Source: an uncultured Coriobacteriia bacterium (GTDB lineage: Bacteria; Actinomycetota; Coriobacteriia; Coriobacteriales; QAMH01). From it: DNA of 21,725 nucleotides. A model generated the notes under the pieces. That model did not search any database. It was not told where the DNA came from and worked only from the letters and a program-made list of their open reading frames with translations. Where the stretch lies: NCBI GenBank assembly GCA_902478425.1, contig CABSKV010000018.1, positions 1 through 21,725 on the forward strand, written 5' to 3'. A program made the translations under genes and the position numbers. Shown here in pieces: positions 6,670 to 14,181 of the stretch. Position 1 is the stretch's first letter. Every line of letters starts with the position of its first letter.

Positions 6670-7266
6670 CTACGCGGCGAGATATCCGAGCACGCGGGCG
6701 GTATCGACCACGCGCGAATCGTAGCAACGCGTGAAGTACTCAAGGCCCTGCTCCTGCGTGCCGATGAGGAAGGTCGCCGTCGCATCTGCCACGACAACCG
6801 TCTTATACCCACGGAAGTATGCGCCGGCCAGCGTCTGCAGCACGCAGATGTTGGTATCGGCGCCCACGACGACGAGCGTGTCGACGCCGAGCTCGCGCAA
6901 GGTCAAATCCAGATCGGTCTGGAAGAAGCCGTCGTAGCGTCGCTTGGGAATGATGTAGTCGCCCTCGCATGCACCGAGGACGGCTGCGGGCTGGGCGTCC
7001 TCGGTACCGGCGATGCCGTGATCGCCCCAAAGCTCGAGCTCGCGGTCCAGGCCCGGGATGTGGGCATCGTCGGAGAAGATGACCGGCACACCCGCCGCAC
7101 GGGCGGCCTTCGCGATGGCGGCGCTGTTGGCCACCATCTCCTCGAGGACGGGCAGGACGGGATTCGAGCCGCCGAGCACGTCGACGACGAGCACCGCGGT
7201 CTTGGAAAGGTCGATGCTATCGGATTGCTGCCAGGGGGTTTCCTGCGCGACGGGAAGGTAGGCCAT
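6670..7266 (-). CDS. Cysteine hydrolase, isochorismatase/nicotinamidase family
   Basis: Translation from ATG 7266 gives 198 residues. The catalytic triad of the family is visible: D29 (VLVVDVLGG), K108 (IIPKRRYDGF) and C141 (GADTNICVLQT). SDDAH (65-69) supplies possible metal or substrate contacts. The open frame runs 39 codons further upstream but encodes a poly-Ser stretch there. The SD TAGGAG, 7 bases before ATG 7266 and overlapping the stop of the preceding gene, fixes the start. The product abuts the peptidase C26-like gene, which suggests consecutive steps in amide or N-compound breakdown; the substrate is not evident. Nicotinamidase, ureidoacrylate amidohydrolase and N-carbamoyl hydrolases are all possible members. 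Confidence 0.88.
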   Translation of the reverse strand: MAYLPVAQETPWQQSDSIDLSKTAVLVVDVLGGSNPVLPVLEEMVANSAAIAKAARAAGVPVIFSDDAHIPGLDRELELWGDHGIAGTEDAQPAAVLGACEGDYIIPKRRYDGFFQTDLDLTLRELGVDTLVVVGADTNICVLQTLAGAYFRGYKTVVVADATATFLIGTQEQGLEYFTRCYDSRVVDTARVLGYLAA

Positions 7267-7276
7267 GGAGGTGCTC

Positions 7277-8278
7277 CTAACGGTTTGAGATGACGAAGAG
7301 GAAGATGACGAAGGCAATGAAGATGATGGCTGCGACGATGACGACGGCGCGTGCCTTGCCCGAGGCAGCCTTGCTAATGGCATGTTTGGACTCGAGGCTG
7401 TTCACCTGGGCTGCCATCGCCGCAGCCGTCTGCTCGTTTTCGGCGATGCGCGCGGCCATAGCCTGCGTCTCTTCGGGATGCTCGATGACGTGCTCGCAAA
7501 ACGCGACGCGCTCACGTGCGGCTGCCAGACGCTTCTCGAGGTCATCGATGCGCTTGCTCGCCTTGTCCTTCTCGCCGTTGAGGTGCTTGATGCCGTCAAG
7601 CGCACGCTTCTGCTTGGACCGCTCCTCCTTCTCACGGGCATCGAGCGCCTTTTGCGCGCTACGCTGCGCGGCCTTGGCAGCTTCGAGCTTGTCGTTGACC
7701 TTGTCGACGACTGCATCGTGCGCAGCTTCCGTCTGCGGGGCGGCAGCCGAACTGCCATCGAACAGATCGAGCGAGTCACGCTGGGCCTTGACCTGCTTGA
7801 GCTCGTCTTTGACGGAAGCGAGCTCGGCGTTGCGCAGGTCGAGCTCCTCCTCGAGCGGCTTGCGCTCCTTGGCCTGTCTGCGCTTGAGCTCGGCGAGCTC
7901 GTCGTTGGCATCGGCAATCTTGCGCTCGATGTCCTCGCGCGCTTCGGTGGCACGTTGGATATCGGTATTGGTCGCGGCGATGATGTGCTCTTGATCGGTG
8001 ATCATGGCGTCGTAGTTGCGCGCGATCTTCACGCGGTCATCATGTGCCTGCTTGAGCGTGTTGAGCGTCTTGCGGTACTCCTCGAGCGCCTTGCGCTTCT
8101 TCTTGAGGTCACGCCCCTGGGCTATGCTCGTGCCGAGCGCGGAAAAGCTCTCGAGGTATTCCTCGGCATCGAAGAAGTCCTTATCGCTCATATCTTGCGC
8201 GGACGCATCGTCGATGACCTGTGCTTCGACGAACTCAGGATCATCGCGGCGTGTGTCGCGCGTTGTTGTCGATTCCAA
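7277..8278 (-). CDS. Tail-anchored coiled-coil protein, function unknown
   Basis: This protein has 333 residues from a TTG start at 8278. An acidic N-terminus (about 1-45) is followed by a long, highly charged coiled coil (about 55-290) rich in Lys, Glu and Ala heptads, such as EDIERKIADANDELAELKRR. One C-terminal transmembrane helix (about 311-330, AVVIVAAIIFIAFVIFLFVI) ends in SNR, so the bulk should face the cytoplasm. The TTG is preferred because AAGGGAG lies 5 bases upstream and a possible -10 (TACAAT, 8324-8319) lies about 40 bases upstream of it. ATG codons at 8320 and 8347 open the same frame, but the first overlaps that -10 and the second has no properly spaced SD. It heads a unit with the two hydrolases. 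I recognise no family. Confidence 0.8.
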   Translation of the reverse strand: MESTTTRDTRRDDPEFVEAQVIDDASAQDMSDKDFFDAEEYLESFSALGTSIAQGRDLKKKRKALEEYRKTLNTLKQAHDDRVKIARNYDAMITDQEHIIAATNTDIQRATEAREDIERKIADANDELAELKRRQAKERKPLEEELDLRNAELASVKDELKQVKAQRDSLDLFDGSSAAAPQTEAAHDAVVDKVNDKLEAAKAAQRSAQKALDAREKEERSKQKRALDGIKHLNGEKDKASKRIDDLEKRLAAARERVAFCEHVIEHPEETQAMAARIAENEQTAAAMAAQVNSLESKHAISKAASGKARAVVIVAAIIFIAFVIFLFVISNR

Positions 8279-8318
8279 AGTCTCTCCCTTGCGAAGACTT
8301 CCGAATAATGTGCTGACC

Positions 8319-8324
8319 ATTGTA
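8319..8324 (-). promoter_or_regulatory. Putative -10 for the coiled-coil/hydrolase unit
   Basis: TACAAT on the minus strand predicts a start near 8312 and a 34-base leader to the TTG at 8278. The -35 is weak. The match is modest, but it agrees with the SD-based choice of start. Confidence 0.35.
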
Positions 8325-8368
8325 CTCGGACGAGACGAGCGAACCATCCCCCTTTTGGTAAAAGTCGA

Positions 8369-8397
8369 TTGTCCAAATGGTTCACTCGCTATATAAT
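8369..8397 (+). promoter_or_regulatory. Sigma70-type promoter for the Fic gene
   Basis: TTGTCC (8369-8374), a 17-base spacer and a perfect TATAAT (8392-8397) predict a start near 8404 and a 45-base leader. An inverted repeat flanks the -35: GAGCGAACCAT (8337-8347) and ATGGTTCACTC (8377-8387), with one mismatch. It could be an operator, since its right arm lies in the spacer. Confidence 0.65.
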
Positions 8398-8448
8398 CTG
8401 GTCAGTTTTATGTATTTGTCCGTCATTTAACAGAAACGGCCTGATGAC

Positions 8449-9543
8449 ATGCGCGATTTAGATTATGACTCCACCTTGCAAAAGCTCTTCACCCCCGGCA
8501 TCGTCGCGACGCTGACGCAAATCCACGAGGGCAAGGGCATTCTGCCTATCGCAAGCGTGACGGGACAAGACACGCTCGAGAAGCTCAACGAAATCGCCAA
8601 GACGCGTGATGCGGGCGCTTCATGCCGTCTCGAGGGCATCAAGGTGACCGAGAAGCATCTGCGTGAGCTGCTCGATGGCAAGGAGAAGGCCAGCACCGAT
8701 GCCGATAGGGCCGTGCTCGGCTATCGCGCCGTGCTCGAGACCATCGACAACAGCTACTCCACGCTGCGCATCTCGCCTGCCATCATCCTGCAGCTCCATA
8801 GCGACCTCTTCCGCTTTGCCGACGACGTGAAGAGCGTTGGCAAGTGGCGCGGTGGCGACCGTGCCCGCGCGGCATCGTACGGCCAGACGAGCTTCATGCC
8901 CTCTGATGGTCCCATCAAGTATCACGGCATCCGCACCGACCTCGTGAGCGCACCCGATGTGCCGGCCATGATGCGCGAGCTGTGCAACGCCTACAACAAC
9001 GCGCTGCGCGACAAGACCTACAGCCCGCTTCTCGCGAGCATCATCTTCCTGCTCGACTTCGTCTGCATCTATCCCTTTGACGAGGGCACGGGTCGCATGT
9101 CGCGCCTGCTTGCCTCGCTCATGTTCGACAAGATCGACTTCACCGTCGGCCGTTACGTCTCCATCGATTCCGAGCTCGAGGCGACGCAAGACGAGTACTT
9201 CGGCACCATGAAGGCAAGCGCCGAGGGCTGGGAGACGGGCGACAATGACTACGCTCCCTTCGTCGAGTACATGCTCGGCGTCATCCTCAAATGCTACGAC
9301 GAGCTCACCGACCGCACTTCGGCTCTGAGCGTGCGCGGCAGCAACGAGAAGACGATCAGGCAGTACTTCCAGTCCATCGAGGAGCCGGTGAGCAAGATCG
9401 AGATTCTCGAGGCCAACCCCATGATGAGCCAGAAGACGCTCGAGCGTATCCTGCAGAAGATGCAAAAGGAGCATTCCATCGAGAAGGTCGGCGCCGCACG
9501 CGCCACGCGCTACCAGCGCGTCGTGCGCCAGATCCCGATGTAA
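8449..9543 (+). CDS. Fic family protein with Tyr in place of the core His
   Basis: This protein has 364 residues. A helical N-terminal region carries SCRLEG (58-63), which fits the (S/T)xxxE(G/N) auto-inhibitory motif of class II Fic proteins. The Fic core follows; the catalytic loop reads YPFDEGTGRMSR (208-219), where the canonical loop is HPFx(D/E)GNGRxxR. Thus the catalytic His is Tyr and the Asn is Thr, while Phe, Glu and both Arg remain. A C-terminal winged-helix-like region (about 300-355) contains KIEILEANPMMSQKTLERIL. Fic proteins usually AMPylate targets; loss of His would normally abolish that. The start ATG 8449 has no clear SD, but a good promoter lies 52 bases upstream. No antitoxin gene is adjacent. 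The family call is firm; the activity is open. Confidence 0.9.
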   Translation: MRDLDYDSTLQKLFTPGIVATLTQIHEGKGILPIASVTGQDTLEKLNEIAKTRDAGASCRLEGIKVTEKHLRELLDGKEKASTDADRAVLGYRAVLETIDNSYSTLRISPAIILQLHSDLFRFADDVKSVGKWRGGDRARAASYGQTSFMPSDGPIKYHGIRTDLVSAPDVPAMMRELCNAYNNALRDKTYSPLLASIIFLLDFVCIYPFDEGTGRMSRLLASLMFDKIDFTVGRYVSIDSELEATQDEYFGTMKASAEGWETGDNDYAPFVEYMLGVILKCYDELTDRTSALSVRGSNEKTIRQYFQSIEEPVSKIEILEANPMMSQKTLERILQKMQKEHSIEKVGAARATRYQRVVRQIPM

Positions 9544-9545
9544 TC

Positions 9546-9557
9546 CGCATATATGCG
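9546..9557. repeat. 12-base perfect palindrome between converging genes
   Basis: CGCATATATGCG lies just after the stop of the Fic gene and 8 bases before the stop of the converging permease gene. There is no T run, so it is not a typical terminator. It may be a short bidirectional pause or protein-binding site, or chance. Confidence 0.3.
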
Positions 9558-9564
9558 CAAACGT

Positions 9565-12500
9565 CTAATCGACTGACTTGAGGCTCTCGACCATGTTGAT
9601 GGCCTTGATTTTCGGGCGCATAGCGAGCGATACGATGAACGAGAACGCGATCGTGAGCACGAAGGCGATCGCGAAGCTCAGCAGGTGAATGTCACGCCCG
9701 AACATCATCTCGTCGACCTCGGCCGTCACCACGACGAAGCTCTCCATCCCAATACCGAGCACGCAGCCCACGAGTGCACCGATGATGGTGAGCAATATCG
9801 TCTCACGGAATATGTAGCCGTTGGTCTCACGCGGCGTGAAGCCGAGCACCTTGAGCGTCGCGATCTCGCGCGTACGCTCCGTGATGTTGATGTTCGTGAG
9901 GTTGTAAAGCACCACGAAGGCAAGCAGTGCCGCTGCGATGATGAGCACCCACACGACCGCGTTGACGGTCTTGAGCATCGTGCGATAGGTCTCGATGATC
10001 TCGTCATAGAAGCTCACGACCTCGACACCTGCCACGTCGAGCAGCTCGTTTCCGAGCACCGTGCGCTGGTCGAGCGGAGCTGACGCCTTGCAGATGACCT
10101 TCGTGAAGACGGGAGGCTCGCCCATCGCGGCCTCGTAGGCGGAAGGAGACATGAACACGCCCTGGCCGGTGTAGTATTCGGCGATACCAGACATCGTCAC
10201 CTCATGCGCCGTGCCATCACGCTCCCCGACCATGCTCTGGTCGTATATCTCGATGACATCCCCCACGCGCACGCCGAGCTCGTCAGCGAGTTTCTCGGTG
10301 ATGACGGCACCCGTCTCGCCCAAGGCAAGCGGCGCATGCCCGATGCGCTCGCGCAAGGTGTAGAAATCGCCGAAGGAATCGAGGTCTTGCGGCACGATGA
10401 GCGTGGCGCGAATGTCCTTGTCCGTGCCCTGACGCGAGACGATGGCGTTCTCGCCGCCCACATGCGTCGTCTCGGTCACGATGTCCGAGCTTGCCAATAT
10501 CTCCTCGACCTCGCGCGCGTTGCCGGGGCTCTGCCCGTCACTTGCCTGTACCTCGAGGTTGAAGTGCTGTATCTGGCCAAACTGCTTCTCGATGATGTCA
10601 TTGATGCCATCACGCAGGCCAAGGCCCGTGAGCAGAAGCGCCGTGCAGCCGGCGATGCCGATGATGGCCATGAAGAAGCGGCGCTTGTAGCGGAAGAGGT
10701 TGCGTGCCGTGACCTTGTTCGAGAACGACAGGTGACGCCAGACAGGCCCGATACGCTCGAGCAGGATGCGCTTGCCGGGTTTGGGCGCACGCGGCAGCAT
10801 GAGCAAGGCGGGGCGCTCGCGCAGCGAGGAAAGCACGGCGAGCAACGTGGCGAGCAGGGTGATGCCCACGCTCAGGCCAAAGGCGAAAAGCGCGATGGGG
10901 ATGTCGATGGGCGACGAGTTCACGGGCAGCGCGTAAATGATAGCGTAGGACTGCATGATGATCTGCGGCAATGCCTGCGAAAGTGCGAGTATGCCGATGA
11001 TGCTTCCCACACCACTGGCGAGCAGCGCGTAGATGAGGTACTTGGAGCAGATGCGCGCGTTGCCATAGCCAAGCGCCTTGTAGGTGCCGATGAGCATGCG
11101 CTCTTCCTCGACCATGCGCGTCATCGTGGTGAGCGAGACGAGCGCGGCCACGAGGAAGAAGATGAGCGGGAAGACGCGCGCGATCTGGTCGATGCGGCTC
11201 GCATCGGCCTCGTGACCGGCCGCGCCCACGTTCTTGCCGCGGTCGAGCACGTAGAAGTCGGGCAGCTCGATCGCGTCGATATCGGCCTGCGCCTCGTCGA
11301 TCTTGGTCTTGGCATCGTCGAGCTCGCGCAGAGCGCGCTCACGCTCGTTTAGGTACTCCGCCCGGCCGCTCTCGTACTCAGCACGTCCGTTTTCGTACTC
11401 AGCCTGACCGGCCGCGTACTGGGCCTCGCCCTCGTCGTATGCAGCCTGGCCCTCGCGCGCCTTGCGCACACCCTCCTCGTAGGCGGCCTTGCCAGCCGCG
11501 AGTTGCGTTGCGCCCGCATCGAGCTGGACTTTAGTGGCATCGAGCTTGCCTTGTTCCCGGGCGAACCGCTCCTGGGCTTGCGCTCGCTCTTCGTCAAGCC
11601 TTGCCTGCGCATACGCGCGCTGCGTCGGGTCGGGAATGAGGTCGATCTGCGCCTGCGCGGCGGCGAAGCACGCCTCTGCCTCGGCCTTTGCCGTCGCGAG
11701 TTGTTGCACGCCGGCCTCGTATTCTTTCATGCCGGCATCGAGCTCGGCCTGCTTGTCCTCGAGCAGCTTCTTGCTCTCCTCGAGCTGCACCGCGCCATCG
11801 GCAAGCTCGCGCTTGGCATCGTCGAGCTCGGTGCGGCTGCTCGCGAGCTGCGCGGCGGCATCGTCGAGCTGCGCCTGGGCATCGTCGAGTTCTGCTGCAG
11901 CATCGTCGAGCTGTGCCATGGCCGAGGCGCGCTCGCTCTCGTACTCGGCACGCGCGTCGTCGAGCTCTTCCTGGGCCTTGGCCTGCACCGCCGTCAGGCG
12001 CGATACGCGAAAGTCCATGCTCATGTTCTCGAGACGTGCGATGAGCGCATCGACGATGTTGTCGTATCCATCGCTCGGATAGAGCTCGTCTACCGCACCG
12101 GTGGCCGTGACGAAGGCGCCGGTATAGGGATAGTCCCCGGAGAAGTCATCTGCCGCGACGAAGACATAGGTGTCGATGTCGCCCGCACCCAAATCGGAGG
12201 AGCCGAAATTCGAGGTCATGAGGTAGTACGGCGAGCGCACGAGACCCGTGACCACGTAGCGCGTGCATGCGAAGGTGTCTTCGACATCGGCCGAGCTGTC
12301 GATGATCTCGATGACATCGCCAACCTGCATGGGCTCGTCGAGTACGGCATCGGCTGCGACGACGCATTCGCCATAGTTCGCGGGCCAGTCACCCTCGACG
12401 AGTATGGGCCGATTGATGTAGGCGGCATCATCGCTGTATGCGTGCATGCCATCCGATGTGTCCGATGCCCGTGCCGCATCGAGGTCGAGGCTCTCGAAGC

Positions 12501-12813
12501 GCATGACGTACTTCTCGTCACCATGCGTCGCATAGGCGTCGGCCATGCGCACCGGCGCGACGCTCTCGACGCCCTCGACCTGCTTGATGGCCTCGATATC
12601 GGCGTCGTCTAGACCGAGCGTGCCGGTCACGTACAGGTCGCTCATGTTCGTCTCGTCGTAGAACTCGTCGGCCGAGATGTTCATGTCGATCGAGGTCATG
12701 AGCAGACCGGCGAAAAAGCCGCAGCCAAGCGCCGAGATGATGGCAATCGCCAGGAAGCGCCCCACGGAATGCGTGATGGACCGGCGTACCTCCTTGTTGA
12801 ATGCGCTTGCCAT
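9565..12813 (-). CDS. FtsX/MacB-type ABC permease with long extracytoplasmic coiled coil
   Basis: This permease has 1082 residues and pairs with the ATPase gene 20 bases upstream. TM1 lies at about 19-41 (RFLAIAIISALGCGFFAGLLM), followed by a MacB-like periplasmic region to about 270. An uninterrupted coiled coil then spans about 272-510, with LDDA repeats and, at about 455-490, near-exact seven-residue repeats (YENGRAE, YESGRAE). Next come FtsX core helices (about 538-660), a link ending in NLFRYKRRFFMAIIG (about 700), a second extracytoplasmic region, and three C-terminal helices containing EIATLKVLGFTPRE. The two-FtsX-domain layout matches large permeases of Firmicutes and Coriobacteriia. 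Export of a lipid, peptide or envelope component, or force transmission to a cell-wall enzyme, is possible; the substrate is unknown. The SD is weak (AGG, 5 bases upstream). Confidence 0.9.
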   Translation of the reverse strand: MASAFNKEVRRSITHSVGRFLAIAIISALGCGFFAGLLMTSIDMNISADEFYDETNMSDLYVTGTLGLDDADIEAIKQVEGVESVAPVRMADAYATHGDEKYVMRFESLDLDAARASDTSDGMHAYSDDAAYINRPILVEGDWPANYGECVVAADAVLDEPMQVGDVIEIIDSSADVEDTFACTRYVVTGLVRSPYYLMTSNFGSSDLGAGDIDTYVFVAADDFSGDYPYTGAFVTATGAVDELYPSDGYDNIVDALIARLENMSMDFRVSRLTAVQAKAQEELDDARAEYESERASAMAQLDDAAAELDDAQAQLDDAAAQLASSRTELDDAKRELADGAVQLEESKKLLEDKQAELDAGMKEYEAGVQQLATAKAEAEACFAAAQAQIDLIPDPTQRAYAQARLDEERAQAQERFAREQGKLDATKVQLDAGATQLAAGKAAYEEGVRKAREGQAAYDEGEAQYAAGQAEYENGRAEYESGRAEYLNERERALRELDDAKTKIDEAQADIDAIELPDFYVLDRGKNVGAAGHEADASRIDQIARVFPLIFFLVAALVSLTTMTRMVEEERMLIGTYKALGYGNARICSKYLIYALLASGVGSIIGILALSQALPQIIMQSYAIIYALPVNSSPIDIPIALFAFGLSVGITLLATLLAVLSSLRERPALLMLPRAPKPGKRILLERIGPVWRHLSFSNKVTARNLFRYKRRFFMAIIGIAGCTALLLTGLGLRDGINDIIEKQFGQIQHFNLEVQASDGQSPGNAREVEEILASSDIVTETTHVGGENAIVSRQGTDKDIRATLIVPQDLDSFGDFYTLRERIGHAPLALGETGAVITEKLADELGVRVGDVIEIYDQSMVGERDGTAHEVTMSGIAEYYTGQGVFMSPSAYEAAMGEPPVFTKVICKASAPLDQRTVLGNELLDVAGVEVVSFYDEIIETYRTMLKTVNAVVWVLIIAAALLAFVVLYNLTNINITERTREIATLKVLGFTPRETNGYIFRETILLTIIGALVGCVLGIGMESFVVVTAEVDEMMFGRDIHLLSFAIAFVLTIAFSFIVSLAMRPKIKAINMVESLKSVD

Positions 12814-12833
12814 ATGAGCCTACGCCCGCTTCC

Positions 12834-13535
12834 CTACCACTCGATCGAATCGGCCGAGCTCGGATTATCGGAAAGCTCGACGGATGCGACCTTGCCCTCG
12901 TGGATGTGGATGACGCGATGCGCGATGGGCTTGAAGGCGGTGTTGTGCGTGATGAGAACGACCGTGCGACCGTGCACGGTCGAGGCCTCCTGCAGCAGAT
13001 GCAAGATTGCCTTGCCGGTCTTGTAGTCGAGCGCGCCGGTCGGCTCGTCGCAGAGCAGGAGCTTGGGATTCTTCGCAAGCGCACGCGCGATGGCGACGCG
13101 CTGCTGCTCGCCGCCGGAAAGCTGCGCCGGGAAGTTGTCCATGCGATTCTGCAGCCCGACCATCGCGAGAGCCTCGTCTGCCGGCAGCGGATCGTCGCAA
13201 ATCTGCGCCGCAAGCTCGACGTTCTCGAGCGCGGTGAGGTTCTGGACGAGGTTGTAGAACTGGAAGACGAAGCCGATCTCATGGCGTCGGTACTGGACGA
13301 GCTCCTTCTCGCTAAACGCGCTTACCTCGCGCCCCGCGAGCATGATCGTGCCCGACGTGCACGTGTCCATGCCGCCGAGCATGTTGAGCAGCGTCGTCTT
13401 GCCCGAGCCCGAAGGCCCGACGATGCAGGCAAGCTCGCCCTCCTCGATGTCGAAGTTCAGGCCATCGGCGGCGCACACCTGCGTCTCGCCCATCTGGTAA
13501 ACCTTTCGTACGTCCCTGAACTCGACAAATGCCAT
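12834..13535 (-). CDS. ABC transporter ATP-binding protein, LolD/MacB type
   Basis: This 233-residue nucleotide-binding subunit is complete. It has Walker A GPSGSGKTT (40-48), the Q-loop FVFQ (Q92), signature LSGGEQQR (139-146), Walker B LLLCDE (159-164), D-loop GALD and the H-loop ITHN (H197). The closeness to LolD/MacB/FtsE-type ATPases agrees with the FtsX-type permease that follows 20 bases downstream. Together they form a two-gene mechanotransmission-type ABC system rather than a classical importer. The start ATG 13535 has the SD AGAGGAG 6 bases upstream. An extended -10 (TGC-TACTAT) about 45 bases upstream suggests the pair has its own promoter. Confidence 0.95.
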   Translation of the reverse strand: MAFVEFRDVRKVYQMGETQVCAADGLNFDIEEGELACIVGPSGSGKTTLLNMLGGMDTCTSGTIMLAGREVSAFSEKELVQYRRHEIGFVFQFYNLVQNLTALENVELAAQICDDPLPADEALAMVGLQNRMDNFPAQLSGGEQQRVAIARALAKNPKLLLCDEPTGALDYKTGKAILHLLQEASTVHGRTVVLITHNTAFKPIAHRVIHIHEGKVASVELSDNPSSADSIEW

Positions 13536-13578
13536 CGCCGGCTCCTCTACGGTACTTCGCGGTCATCATGCGAGTACG

Positions 13579-13587
13579 ATAGTAGCA
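13579..13587 (-). promoter_or_regulatory. Putative extended -10 promoter of the ABC transporter pair
   Basis: TGC followed by TACTAT on the minus strand predicts a start near 13572 and a leader of about 37 bases. The -35 is not recognisable. The form resembles the extended -10 elements proposed upstream of the transporter gene at 3280 and the aminotransferase gene. Confidence 0.35.
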
Positions 13588-13620
13588 CGAGCCGGTGGCA
13601 TGAATGTGCGAGGGTGCGGC

Positions 13621-14094
13621 CTACTTGACGACGAGAACCGGCAAATCCACGCCACGCAGCACGGCCGAGCTCACGGAACCGAGCGCCGCACGGATGACGC
13701 TCAGGCCGCGCCTGCCCATGACGATGCAATCGATGTCATGCTCGCGAGCGTAATCGCAGATGACCTCCTGCGGACGGCCGTTCTCGATGACGATCTGGAT
13801 GTCGATGTTGTCGGGCACGCTCGCGAAAAAGCCCTGGATCTGCGTTTGCACGCCCTTGCGGTGCTCGTTGTTGTAGTTGTCGCGCGTGGCGCTGAGCACC
13901 TCGGCGTCGATCTTGGGGACGCCGGCCATGCGGGCGGCGACCTCGAAGGTGGAGTCGTCGAAGTTCATGGGAGCCGCCACCTTGAGTACCGTGATCACGA
14001 CGGGCACGTTCGAACTCGACATCTCGATGGCGGCCTTGAGTGCGCGCTGCGAGGGCTCGGAACCGTCGAAGGGAACAAGGATGTTTCGGTACAT
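13621..14094 (-). CDS. Universal stress protein, UspA family
   Basis: This 157-residue single-domain protein begins MYRNILVPFDGSEPSQRALKAA, the typical first strand and helix. It ends with the nucleotide-binding region MGRRGLSVIRAALGSVSSAVLR and LPVLVVK. The G-x2-G part is intact, but only 8 residues, not the usual 9, separate it from the next Gly-Ser, so ATP binding is likely but not certain. The open frame extends 19 codons upstream. ATG 14094 is chosen because GGGAGGT lies 4 bases before it. A perfect TATAAT lies 34 bases upstream, so it can be transcribed independently of the antiporter gene ahead of it. Usp proteins act in the cytoplasm in stress survival; here the antiporter neighbour hints at ion or pH stress. 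Confidence 0.93.
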   Translation of the reverse strand: MYRNILVPFDGSEPSQRALKAAIEMSSSNVPVVITVLKVAAPMNFDDSTFEVAARMAGVPKIDAEVLSATRDNYNNEHRKGVQTQIQGFFASVPDNIDIQIVIENGRPQEVICDYAREHDIDCIVMGRRGLSVIRAALGSVSSAVLRGVDLPVLVVK

Positions 14095-14128
14095 GGTGAC
14101 CTCCCATTCATGGTGTGACCTTGGTGTC

Positions 14129-14134
14129 ATTATA
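14129..14134 (-). promoter_or_regulatory. -10 element of the uspA promoter
   Basis: A perfect TATAAT on the minus strand predicts a start near 14122. The -35 at 17 bases spacing is poor (TCATTT). Nearby direct repeats of GGTCAC (14095-14120 region) could bind a regulator. Confidence 0.5.
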
Positions 14135-14181
14135 CTCCATGACGATAGCAAAATGAGACGAAAGATGCCTCGTTTCGCAGG

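Noticed and set aside
7267..7383. N-terminal poly-Ser extension of the cysteine hydrolase
   Set aside because: It lies in the 3' end of the preceding gene in another frame, and the SD TAGGAG fixes the start at 7266.
10204..11352. 382-codon plus-strand frame inside the permease gene
   Set aside because: It is antisense to a well-supported FtsX-type protein, with no SD and no recognisable domain.
11340..11440. Possible DNA tandem repeat of 21-base units (CTC GTA CTC-type)
   Set aside because: The periodicity follows the protein heptads of the coiled coil; the DNA units diverge at synonymous sites and do not form a separate repeat element.
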